This document shows positions 17,492 through 25,534 of a DNA stretch of 64,000 nucleotides, in pieces. The stretch is from JBALVT01 sp965262875 (GTDB lineage: Bacteria > Pseudomonadota > Gammaproteobacteria > Pseudomonadales > Halieaceae). Numbering within the stretch: the stretch's first letter is position 1; each line of letters opens with the position of its first letter. The position numbers and the translations under genes are program-made. The notes beneath the pieces were generated by a model. It had not been told where the DNA came from, ran no database searches, and saw nothing but the letters and a program-made list of their open reading frames with translations. The DNA lies in contig OZ253569.1 in NCBI GenBank assembly GCA_965262875.1, positions 3,224,001-3,288,000 of the forward strand, given 5' to 3'.

Positions 17492-18789
17492 AACCGCACC
17501 CTACGCCAAAAAGCCGATGAGAATTGGGGGTCAACGTACTCGGAGAATTTTTCCAATTCTGGATAACCAGCCAAAAACATTTCCTTGGACATTCGTGCAT
17601 CTTTAGCGGGATACAGCGCGCCACCCGCCTCGAGTACAATCGCGTCGAGCTTGCCGAATAAAGTGTGGGTTTTTTCGCCTCGATTGGGGAAATCTATAGC
17701 GAGGGTTAGACCCGATCTCGGAAACGAAAGCATTCCGGGAGAAACTTGCTCCCCAAATACTTTCAACACCGTGAGAAAAGAGCCCTCGCCACTGTGACCA
17801 ATTTCCCCCAGTAAGCGCTCTACGGCAGCGCGCCCGTCCTCGAAGGGAACAACACATTGATACTGGTAAAATCCCCGCGTTCCGTAGGCACGATTCCAGC
17901 CCAAAACTGAGTCCAATGGGAAAAAGAAGGATTGATAGTGCTGAGGAACAAGATCAGATTTGCGGGCCTTCAAAAAAAAGTAAAACTGATTGAAACGACT
18001 AACTGTCCAATTGTTAATCGCAGAAAAGGGAGGCGTAACAGGCACGGATAAATTTCGTTGATTACCCTGTGCTAGCAACTGCGTCTTATCGGTCATGTGC
18101 TTCGCCCGAGAAAGAATACCCCTTCCCGCCTTGACACCACTTGCAGTGGTGTCGACCCAGGCAACGTTGTAATCCCACTGCATAGACTCACTACTGAGTT
18201 CTAAGAAGTGCTCAATGGAAGTGAAGGCTAAATTCTGAGTCGACAATGTATCGCTGGTGATTGCCTTGAGTTCAATGGCGGCCCTGGTAATCAAACCGGT
18301 CAAGCCAAGCCCACCAATGGTCGCCGCAAACAGGTCGCTATTTTGCTCACCAGTGCAAAGCGTACGCGAGCCATCGCTACGAAGAACTTCCAGTGAACGG
18401 ACATGGCAACCAAATGAGCCTGCACTGTGATGATTTTTACCGTGCACATCGTTTGCGATTGCCCCACCTACCGTGACAAAGCGCGTTCCCGGTACAACGG
18501 GTAAAAACCATCCCTTGGGTACAATGACATCTAGAATTTCCTCGAGGGTAACACCAGCTTCGCACTCTAAATAACCTAAGTCCTGATCAAAATGGATAAA
18601 CCGGTTCAACCGGCGTGTACTGAGATGGCTGCCGCTGCTATTGATGCAGCTATCGCCGTAACTTCGCCCACGTCCATAGGGCAAAACGGAGTCGCCCGTT
18701 TCTAATTCGGGTATAGCTTCAAACCGCCAATCTCGTTCGAGGCATCGCTTTGGCTCCTCAATGGACAGTCGCCCCCAGCTACCACCCAT
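17488..18789 (-). CDS. DprE1-like FAD-dependent oxidase (polyprenyl-phosphoryl-ribose 2-epimerase, oxidase subunit)
   Basis: A 433-residue VAO/PCMH-type flavoprotein with GRGRSYGDSC, the FAD-binding VVPGTRFVTVGGAIAND and HGKNHHSAGSFG, and WNRAYGTRGFYQYQ. These blocks are strikingly close to mycobacterial DprE1 as I recall it. The catalytic Lys near the C-terminus is kept (ALYPAKDAR). At the position of the benzothiazinone-reactive Cys387 (NICVDF in M. tuberculosis) this protein has Ala (LTLAIDFP). The ATG at 18787-18789 shares one base with the upstream stop (TAATG). A GTG 15 bases earlier is less likely. With 16745 and 18789-20228 it makes a complete epimerisation set for a polyprenyl-linked pentose. 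Confidence 0.88.
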   Translation of the reverse strand: MGGSWGRLSIEEPKRCLERDWRFEAIPELETGDSVLPYGRGRSYGDSCINSSGSHLSTRRLNRFIHFDQDLGYLECEAGVTLEEILDVIVPKGWFLPVVPGTRFVTVGGAIANDVHGKNHHSAGSFGCHVRSLEVLRSDGSRTLCTGEQNSDLFAATIGGLGLTGLITRAAIELKAITSDTLSTQNLAFTSIEHFLELSSESMQWDYNVAWVDTTASGVKAGRGILSRAKHMTDKTQLLAQGNQRNLSVPVTPPFSAINNWTVSRFNQFYFFLKARKSDLVPQHYQSFFFPLDSVLGWNRAYGTRGFYQYQCVVPFEDGRAAVERLLGEIGHSGEGSFLTVLKVFGEQVSPGMLSFPRSGLTLAIDFPNRGEKTHTLFGKLDAIVLEAGGALYPAKDARMSKEMFLAGYPELEKFSEYVDPQFSSAFWRRVRL

Positions 18790-20228
18790 TAAGTTGCCGC
18801 CCACAGTATAAGCAAACTAAAAAACCCGACCAGATAACTCACCGGATCACGGGTGGCAAAAATAACAGGGTCCTGATCCAAAGTACCGCGACTAGCCAAT
18901 AACCAGATACGCCCGATCCAGTACATGAGCAAAGGGCACAAAAGCCAGATAAAGTTGACGTTGTGATACAACTCGAGAACGTCTGGGCTATTCACGTATA
19001 GCGCGAGAACTAAAATAGCAATGTAACCGGAGGACACGCCAAGACTGGAGATCAATGCCAGGTCGCCAACATGATAGCCCCTGCCGCTAGCCCAGGTGGT
19101 GTCCTGCGCTTCCAACATCTTCAGCTCAGCATAGCGCTTTGCCATAGCCAGACTACCGAAGATAAACATAGCAAAGGACATCAACCAGAAAGACGGCATA
19201 ACCACCGCAACAGCTGCGCCCGCTACAATACGCAAGGTGTACAACATCGCCAGGACCAGCACGTCCAGTATGACAATGCGCTTGAGAAAAAGTGAATACA
19301 ATACCGTGACGGCAAAATAGACAAGCAGAGCAAGGGGGAAGGCTCCACCGGCTATTGCCGCGAAGAGAAAAGCAAGAACCAATAATACGGGTGCCGCGAC
19401 AATGCCATAAATCGGGTTCAGTGAACCGCTGGAAAAAGCGCGGAAGCGTTTGCTGCTGTGCTTACGGTCAGCGTCCAAATCGAACAAGTCGTTCATTAGA
19501 TAAACGGCGGAGGCGCATAGACAAAACGCAAAAAATGCAGCCAGCGTAGACGTCATCAGGGCAAGATCACTCAACTGATGTGCCATCAACACGTTAACGA
19601 AAATAAGCAGATTTTTAATCCACTGCCGGGGCCGCATCGCATAGAAAAGTAACTTCGCGCTATTCTTATCCGAAGAGTAGATCCGTTCCACCGTAGCAAT
19701 AGACCGGACACGGGCCAGCACCGAGGTACTCGCGTCAACTACGACAGCGCTATTGCAGTGCTCCCAAACTAAAAGATCGTCGCTGCTATTCCCCGCATAA
19801 TCATATCCGCCTGAACCATACAATTTGTCCAACTCATCGCGCTTTTCGCCGCCACTTAAATTTTGCCCTTCGGAACTTGCGATCACTTCAGAGAATATTT
19901 TTAGGTGATCTGCCACAGCGTTTGCAATCTTCGAATTCGCAGCGGTAACCAATACGATACGGCGGCTATCTTGCTGGCTATGCAGCCATTCAATCAGGTC
20001 CGTATTGTAGGGCAGTAATGCAACATCAAGTTTTGTGCGTGCGGCTATCTGATGCTTGAGCTGTTGTTTACCTTGAAACAACCACAACAGCATGGAAAAT
20101 ACGTAGAAGGGGTTTTTTTTCACCAGCGCCAAGGCACTTTCCACCAGCGTATCGGTCTTTACGAGAGTGCCATCCAGGTCGACACAAAGAGGAAGCTGCT
20201 CTTGGTTAGAACTCGTATCAATAGGCAT
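18789..20228 (-). CDS. HAD-UbiA fusion, polyprenyl-phosphate phosphoribosyltransferase type
   Basis: A 479-residue two-domain protein. Residues 1-200 are a HAD phosphatase-like domain with VDLDGTLVKTD (nucleophile Asp17) and VLVTAAN. Residues 200-479 are a UbiA prenyltransferase with RPRQWIKNLL, the prenyl-diphosphate motif NDLFDLDAD followed by RKHSSKRFR, and about eight membrane segments. This matches Rv3806c-like enzymes, which attach phosphoribose from PRPP to polyprenyl phosphate; the HAD domain could then remove the 5-phosphate. A single polypeptide would do both steps. It is the first gene of the three-gene arabinose set and overlaps DprE1-like by one base. Confidence 0.86.
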   Translation of the reverse strand: MPIDTSSNQEQLPLCVDLDGTLVKTDTLVESALALVKKNPFYVFSMLLWLFQGKQQLKHQIAARTKLDVALLPYNTDLIEWLHSQQDSRRIVLVTAANSKIANAVADHLKIFSEVIASSEGQNLSGGEKRDELDKLYGSGGYDYAGNSSDDLLVWEHCNSAVVVDASTSVLARVRSIATVERIYSSDKNSAKLLFYAMRPRQWIKNLLIFVNVLMAHQLSDLALMTSTLAAFFAFCLCASAVYLMNDLFDLDADRKHSSKRFRAFSSGSLNPIYGIVAAPVLLVLAFLFAAIAGGAFPLALLVYFAVTVLYSLFLKRIVILDVLVLAMLYTLRIVAGAAVAVVMPSFWLMSFAMFIFGSLAMAKRYAELKMLEAQDTTWASGRGYHVGDLALISSLGVSSGYIAILVLALYVNSPDVLELYHNVNFIWLLCPLLMYWIGRIWLLASRGTLDQDPVIFATRDPVSYLVGFFSLLILWAAT

Positions 20229-20255
20229 TATCGTTATCCAACGTTGGGATCACTT

Positions 20256-20933
20256 TCAGTGATCCAGCCGCGCAACAATCAAAAACTGTTTACCCATGAT
20301 TTTCCATGCCAGACGAATCTTCAAATATAGACGTACCAGCAAGAGATTGGGCTCGCTCCCATCGGACATGGTGTAGGGTAGAAAACCCGCGTGCTGCTCA
20401 ACAACTGAAAAACCCTTGAGTGTCATGAACTCTACCAAAGAGCGATCTGAGATAGGTACGTGGTGATCCCAAAAATCCCAATAGGCCCCGGGTACCAATC
20501 TGATGTTTGGCCCCAGGGCGATAAACTGCCCTCCGGGCTTCAGGCAGCGCTTAACCTCAGCAATCGTTTTCTCGATGCTGGGCTTATCGGGTAAATGTTC
20601 GAGAAAGTTGCTGGTAAAGACCACATCTAGCGAATTGTCCGCCGTCGGCCAGGGCCCGCAGCAATCCTGGGCAAGCAACTCCACATCCTCATTCAAATGA
20701 TCGGCTGCATCGGGATTTAAATCCATGGCGTATTTTTTAGCGGCGACAATATTGTTGCTAAATTCTCCCCAACCACAACCGAGATCCAGAAGCACGCAGT
20801 CACGCTCAATATACTTTTGGAAGAACTCCTCGCACAGTACGCGCCACAGGGCATTCCGGTACTGGGAAGCCTCCGAAAACCGGGCCCGGTATTGCTGCTG
20901 AAGTGAATCTGCCTGGCTCTGCTGCGCGCTCAT
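20256..20933 (-). CDS. Class I SAM-dependent methyltransferase
   Basis: A 225-residue methyltransferase with motif I VLLDLGCGWGEFSNN near residue 47, AMDLNPDAADHL as the acidic ribose contact and DVVFTSNFLEHLPDK as motif IV. The sequence GPNIRLVPGAYWDFWDHHVPIS belongs to a Methyltransf_11 group that is frequent in polyprenyl-sugar loci. It lies 27 bases upstream of the HAD-UbiA gene and 45 bases after the GtrA gene, all on the same strand. The probable acceptor is a sugar hydroxyl on the lipid-linked intermediate, but the sequence does not decide it. Confidence 0.82.
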   Translation of the reverse strand: MSAQQSQADSLQQQYRARFSEASQYRNALWRVLCEEFFQKYIERDCVLLDLGCGWGEFSNNIVAAKKYAMDLNPDAADHLNEDVELLAQDCCGPWPTADNSLDVVFTSNFLEHLPDKPSIEKTIAEVKRCLKPGGQFIALGPNIRLVPGAYWDFWDHHVPISDRSLVEFMTLKGFSVVEQHAGFLPYTMSDGSEPNLLLVRLYLKIRLAWKIMGKQFLIVARLDH

Positions 20934-20978
20934 TATTGCGGTTATTCCACTCGATCAGTTTCAGTAGGCGATTGTAAG

Positions 20979-21416
20979 CTATTCCCTGAAAGTTAGGTAC
21001 CTGTGGCCTATATAGCTGGTAAAAACCGGGAGCAGAACCCCGGCGCCATGTGCTATCGCCTCCGCCCACTGGCGAGGGTTCGTGGCATAAGCCACTAGAC
21101 TCTCAGACAGGAATTCAGCCAAATAAACACTGAGCCCCCAAGTCTGCACAAGCGCAAGCAAGTTGATGACTAGGAACCACATCATCTCTTTGGGTACTGA
21201 ATTCTTACTGCGGGTAAAGACAAAGCGCTTATTAAGAAAATATCCCACTGTTAGCCCGCTCGCAAATGCCAGGACGACAGCGCTGCCAAAATTCATAAAC
21301 AGACTATAGATAAAACGGCTGCCAAAATTGCATATCGCCGCGAAACCGCCGGCCAGTAAAAACCGTATAAAGCGGTTATTCAAAAGTCCACGTGCGGGTT
21401 TCTGCGCTTCAATCAA
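20979..21416 (-). CDS. GtrA family membrane protein
   Basis: A 145-residue protein with four predicted membrane helices and the GtrA signature: RFLLAGGFAAICNFGSRF in helix 1 and LTVGYFLNKRFVF after helix 2. GtrA proteins are thought to flip undecaprenyl-phosphate sugars; the GtrB-type enzyme at 12814 and the arabinose genes supply candidate substrates. The start is a TTG at 21414-21416 that overlaps the upstream stop by 4 bases, so expression depends on the preceding FAD oxidoreductase gene. It is of usual GtrA length. Confidence 0.87.
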   Translation of the reverse strand: MIEAQKPARGLLNNRFIRFLLAGGFAAICNFGSRFIYSLFMNFGSAVVLAFASGLTVGYFLNKRFVFTRSKNSVPKEMMWFLVINLLALVQTWGLSVYLAEFLSESLVAYATNPRQWAEAIAHGAGVLLPVFTSYIGHRYLTFRE

Positions 21417-22702
21417 GATTCGTTATCCGCCATATAGGCCAGCTTTTTCCCCAGCTTGACACTTTCGGATATCGACCGGTCTTCCGGATAGTAAAATGAT
21501 GTGTCGGCGATATAAAGCCCTTTGACACCGGGACTAATGGGCGGCAGCTTTTCAAGAAACTGCGGCTCGCATATGGGCTGGGCATAGCGGTACCGTCCCG
21601 CTGCGATCTTCAGGATATCCTCTTCCAGTAGCTCTTGATTTATCGCAAGAATATATTTTCTAACCTTATCTATAAAGAAATAGTCCTCCCGAAGATAATC
21701 GGGATGCTCCCCTGGAATATAGAAAGGCGCGTAAACGATATGCCCTTCCGATCCATTGAGATTACTGTATTCAATGAGTCCCGGGATATCCATATCTGGA
21801 TCACTGATGTTAAGCCAAAAATACGGGGACAAGGGCTTGCGAAGGTGAACCAGCACACAGACCACCGCGATATTGTTGATGGCGTTATATTGACTGCGCA
21901 CCTGATCCGGGAGTGCGGGAACCATATCCGACACGTAGGGCATCGGAATAGTACTAATGACTTTGTCAAACTCGAAAAAGCCATTTGCGGTAACGACCCC
22001 GGAGGCCTCACCATTATCTACTCTAATCTCCCGCACTTGGTCCCCAAGAGAAATTTTCCCACCGAGAGTGCCTATTTCCGACGCAATGCGATCCAGAAAA
22101 GTATCCGAGCCTCCCAGCAGATACCCCAGCTCTTCCTGAAGAAGACTTTTTCGGGAGGTGCCCGTGCGTTTTAGTCTGGACCAAATCCAGGCGGCTGACA
22201 GATTGCTTGTAAAGTGATGAAACTTAAGCTCAAACAAGGGCCGCCACAGAACATCATAGGCCGCTTCACCCACCCAGCGTTTTAGCCAGGTCACAGCATC
22301 AACATTGTCCAGAGCTTTCCAATTGCTACGCTTGGTCGACGTAAAAACCATCAGCCCATACCGAATTTTGCTAATCAGACCAAGGCCCGGAAATCTTAAC
22401 AGGGCAAAGGGTTCACCCCAATCGTGCGAGCGGCCCTGGTAATAATACCCCATTCTCGTTTCGGTCCAGCGCAGTTCGTGGGCTATCCCAAGCTCCCCCA
22501 GCAAATCAAACAGAGGTTGATCGCTCTTACAAATAAAGTGATAATAGCGTTCTATTTTAATCCCATTGAATACGAAGGACGCTGTCATTCCACCCAACTG
22601 AGTATCGGCTTCATACAGACTGACCTGATGCCCAAGCTTCAGTAAATGATATGCGCCTGCCAGGCCCATGGGGCCGCCACCAACCACTGCAATATTAGCC
22701 AT
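21413..22702 (-). CDS. NAD(P)/FAD-dependent oxidoreductase (UGM / amine-oxidase-like)
   Basis: A 429-residue flavoprotein with the dinucleotide-binding start IAVVGGGPMGLAGAYHLL and LYEADTQLGGMTASF, followed by YYHFICKSDQPLF. It resembles UDP-galactopyranose-mutase/protoporphyrinogen-oxidase-like proteins that accompany GtrA and UbiA genes in polysaccharide loci. A conserved C-terminal IADTSFYYPEDRSISES closes the FAD site. Function in such loci is not established; roles in ring contraction of lipid-linked hexose or polyprenol reduction are possibilities. It starts 2 bases after the epimerase stop and overlaps GtrA by 4 bases. Confidence 0.78.
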   Translation of the reverse strand: MANIAVVGGGPMGLAGAYHLLKLGHQVSLYEADTQLGGMTASFVFNGIKIERYYHFICKSDQPLFDLLGELGIAHELRWTETRMGYYYQGRSHDWGEPFALLRFPGLGLISKIRYGLMVFTSTKRSNWKALDNVDAVTWLKRWVGEAAYDVLWRPLFELKFHHFTSNLSAAWIWSRLKRTGTSRKSLLQEELGYLLGGSDTFLDRIASEIGTLGGKISLGDQVREIRVDNGEASGVVTANGFFEFDKVISTIPMPYVSDMVPALPDQVRSQYNAINNIAVVCVLVHLRKPLSPYFWLNISDPDMDIPGLIEYSNLNGSEGHIVYAPFYIPGEHPDYLREDYFFIDKVRKYILAINQELLEEDILKIAAGRYRYAQPICEPQFLEKLPPISPGVKGLYIADTSFYYPEDRSISESVKLGKKLAYMADNES

Positions 22703-22704
22703 AG

Positions 22705-23640
22705 TCAGAACTTCAACTTAATTTTACTGTAGGTGGGATCGGCAAAAGTCTGCTGAATCGCCTGGGCTAAGGGTGTGGCAGAAGTATTGAATAGGGATTC
22801 CCAATCTATATCCTCAAACACTTCATCGATAACCAATGCCTTGAGTTGCGCGGTCGTAAACGGAGGATCGCTATCAAATAATGCATACACCACAAGCAGA
22901 AAATGGAAAAACCAATGAGGCAACTTCACCAATAGACACTTCGCACCGTTTGCCCCTTTGATCAGCCGTATGATGTCGATGTAATCAGCTCTCTCCTTGC
23001 CGGAGATATTCCACGCCTGATTCTCCGCTGTGCCATCCATGCAGGCCAGGATAATATCGCAAAAATCACCTGCATAAAGCGGCTGACGAACAAACTTGCC
23101 ATTCCCGGGGATGGGGAAAATCGGGGAGGCGGTAAGAAACTGTGACAACCATCCAAAATGCTTGCGGTCGAACCAACCAAACATCAATGTCGGCCTTAAT
23201 ATTGTGTGCTTGAGCCCGGACTCTAATACCAGCTTTTCCTGCTGCGCCTTGCTCACACTGTAATCGTCACTCGCCGAAGACTGAACTACTGAGGAACTAA
23301 CATGGACAAGACGCGCAGAGCGCGGGATGCACGAAAGTACATTCTCAGTAGCAGTGACGTTGTTGCGATAGAAATCTGCAGAGACATTCCCGCCGATTTG
23401 AGCATGCAGCATGATAACAATGTCGACCTCGGGGAGATTTTTCTGCCAGGAGCCGGACTCTGCTAAATCCGCATCGACAAACGACACGCCAGGGTGCAAT
23501 TTTTCAGCGATAGCCAAATTGTGGGAAGACTTATCTATGACACAGATGTTGCGACAGTTATCGGTAAGTTTAACGAGTAAATTTTGCCCAACCAAGCCCG
23601 CGCCACCAGTGATCACAATCCTGGCGTCAGTTCTATCCAT
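22705..23640 (-). CDS. NAD-dependent epimerase/dehydratase (extended SDR)
   Basis: A 311-residue extended SDR with GxxGxxG in IVITGGAGLVGQNLL, VDADLAESGSW, an HVSSSVVQSSASDDYSVSKAQQE active site (Ser and Tyr-x3-Lys) and ILRPTLMFGW. This is the nucleotide-sugar epimerase fold, but the NDP-sugar-binding residues cannot be matched to a named enzyme. It is the first member of the tight leftward run 22705-16745 (epimerase, FAD enzyme, GtrA, methyltransferase, HAD-UbiA, DprE1, DprE2). It may prepare the sugar head group, or act on the lipid-linked sugar. The sequence does not say which. Confidence 0.8.
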   Translation of the reverse strand: MDRTDARIVITGGAGLVGQNLLVKLTDNCRNICVIDKSSHNLAIAEKLHPGVSFVDADLAESGSWQKNLPEVDIVIMLHAQIGGNVSADFYRNNVTATENVLSCIPRSARLVHVSSSVVQSSASDDYSVSKAQQEKLVLESGLKHTILRPTLMFGWFDRKHFGWLSQFLTASPIFPIPGNGKFVRQPLYAGDFCDIILACMDGTAENQAWNISGKERADYIDIIRLIKGANGAKCLLVKLPHWFFHFLLVVYALFDSDPPFTTAQLKALVIDEVFEDIDWESLFNTSATPLAQAIQQTFADPTYSKIKLKF

Positions 23641-23746
23641 GAGGCCGGCCCTTATTCATAGTTCGCACTCAGATTGCTACTTGCAGAGGGAAACGTTAAT
23701 CGGAAAAGTTGTTGGCTAATATACGACAGCCGGCAGCCATGGACAA

Positions 23747-25534
23747 TCAAGGCAAGTCAAGACGGCAGGAGGCACCCAAGCCCAGCAGGCCGTTAATGCG
23801 AAAATCTAGTGCGGATCTGCGGGAGAGACTTTTCCCCATGTGCCCTCCGAGCCAGCGCGTTGCCGCTGGATTGAGAAGGTCCAAAGGCGTATAGCTCAAT
23901 CGCTGAACCGGAGATAGACGCGCCAGAGCTTTGCCTTGGGCGTACACAACAATATCCCGGGTAACAAAGGCGCGCCAGGAGTCCAATTCCACCGCGATCG
24001 GCGCCAGAGAATCGGGGTTCTTCAAAATCGCTGCAAGCGCTTTATTCGCCACCCCGTCAATCAAGTGCAAACCGAGCTCCCCACAGGCCGGTAAAACTCC
24101 TGCTGGCGGCGGCGGTGAGTCGATCTTATAGGCCAGCGAACGCTTGTTAAAAAAGGCTTTGAACCCAAGAGCATACTCCGGCGTGTACAGCAGCCCAGTA
24201 TCTGGGAGGTCGATGCGTAAACTGTCACTCTCGCCCACGGAGTACAACATAGCCGCGTGCTCGGCACTGCGAATCTCCTCCTCCAAATAATCTGGGCGCG
24301 GCGCAAAAGCGATAACAACAGCCACACCAACGGCCAACGCAGGCAGCCACTTAACGAAACTTTTTTGTGAACTCACTGAGTAATCCATTAACAAGCCCAG
24401 GCAGAAAACCCAATAGCTCAACACGTAAGATTGATAGCGCTCAGGACTTGCCCCATGAATGACGTCGGGATAAGGCATCACGCGTCCGATATAAGTGCTG
24501 AGCGCCGCACCCATACAAAGTGCACATCCGAGCAAGCAAAATTCCGCCCACTGACTCAGTCGATCCCGGCACAGCCACCACCTGTGCACTGCCCTAAGAA
24601 AAAAGCTAAAGGGAAGTACGAAGGACAATAGGACCAGAGAACTGGCCAATACAGGACTGCCAAGTGACAAAGGTGCTCCGAGCGAAAGTACTGACTTCGA
24701 AACTATTGCGAGCGGGCCATTGAGCGCAACCATTTCACGCACATATGAAGCATAAGCCAGCATTTCAGTGTTATCGGGATGGCCATCGGCGATGGATATG
24801 GCAATTTCCGCGTCGGTGTTAATGCCCAGCACATACAGGCAGACAAACAAACCGCTGCCCAATACACTCAAGTACCAGTATTTTTCCCGCCCTGCGATCA
24901 TCGGTAAAGGCAACAGTAGCCAGACCAACACCCCCAGAAAATTGCTAAAAGCGGCGAGAGCTGCCAGGAGATACACCACTAGCAATAGCGCTGGACTGAT
25001 GTGCTGCCGACGGCTAATCAATAAATAGAGCGCGGCGACAGACAAACCTATGGAGAGCGGCCAGGAACTGCATATTGGATTGAGGAAGTTCCACAGATGT
25101 GCAGGAGAAAAAAGTACAGCTGCGGAAAGCGACAGCGCAAACAAGCAACTCCAAAAATCACCGCGCAGACGTTTTAGGGCCAAGGACGAAAAACTAAACC
25201 AGATCAGCGCAACACCCAAGGCGCCCGAGGCAAACAAAACGTGGCTGCGTCCGCCGAAAAATTCAATGTCAGCCAGCAACAACAATCGTGGAACCAACAC
25301 GCGATGGGCGGTGTAGTGTGGCTCTATGAGGGACAGCGCCGCGCTACTACTCCACCCCTCGTTGAGCAATGGCATTAAATTGCGCAGCAACGGCAGCGTA
25401 TCTCGCCAGGGCATGTGCGGATGGTAACGGTACCAAGCCGCTAGCAGCCATAGCAAAAGCAGAAAAGCGAATACGAAAGCAACAAGGGATACCGCCATCG
25501 GGACGACCTTGGATTCACTTCTCTCACCCGTCAT
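23747..25534 (-). CDS. Large multi-pass membrane protein, paralogue of the gene at 10262
   Basis: A 595-residue protein with ten or so membrane segments and a soluble C-terminal domain of about 160 residues. Shared with 10262-12025 are HPHMPWRD, IEPHYTAHRVLVPRLL, FSPAHLWNFLNPI, an SPERYQSYVLSYW block and EHAAMLYSVGE. The ATG at 25532-25534 lies 11 bases inside the end of the TonB-receptor gene; a GTG six bases earlier is possible. The fold and first external loop resemble GT-C enzymes, but no family is recognised. The two paralogues lie on opposite strands and bracket the central arabinose set. Confidence 0.7.
   Translation of the reverse strand: MTGERSESKVVPMAVSLVAFVFAFLLLLWLLAAWYRYHPHMPWRDTLPLLRNLMPLLNEGWSSSAALSLIEPHYTAHRVLVPRLLLLADIEFFGGRSHVLFASGALGVALIWFSFSSLALKRLRGDFWSCLFALSLSAAVLFSPAHLWNFLNPICSSWPLSIGLSVAALYLLISRRQHISPALLLVVYLLAALAAFSNFLGVLVWLLLPLPMIAGREKYWYLSVLGSGLFVCLYVLGINTDAEIAISIADGHPDNTEMLAYASYVREMVALNGPLAIVSKSVLSLGAPLSLGSPVLASSLVLLSFVLPFSFFLRAVHRWWLCRDRLSQWAEFCLLGCALCMGAALSTYIGRVMPYPDVIHGASPERYQSYVLSYWVFCLGLLMDYSVSSQKSFVKWLPALAVGVAVVIAFAPRPDYLEEEIRSAEHAAMLYSVGESDSLRIDLPDTGLLYTPEYALGFKAFFNKRSLAYKIDSPPPPAGVLPACGELGLHLIDGVANKALAAILKNPDSLAPIAVELDSWRAFVTRDIVVYAQGKALARLSPVQRLSYTPLDLLNPAATRWLGGHMGKSLSRRSALDFRINGLLGLGASCRLDLP

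Noticed and set aside
23747..25534. O-antigen polymerase (Wzy) or ligase
   Set aside because: The large C-terminal soluble domain and acid-containing first external loop do not fit Wzy or WaaL topology.
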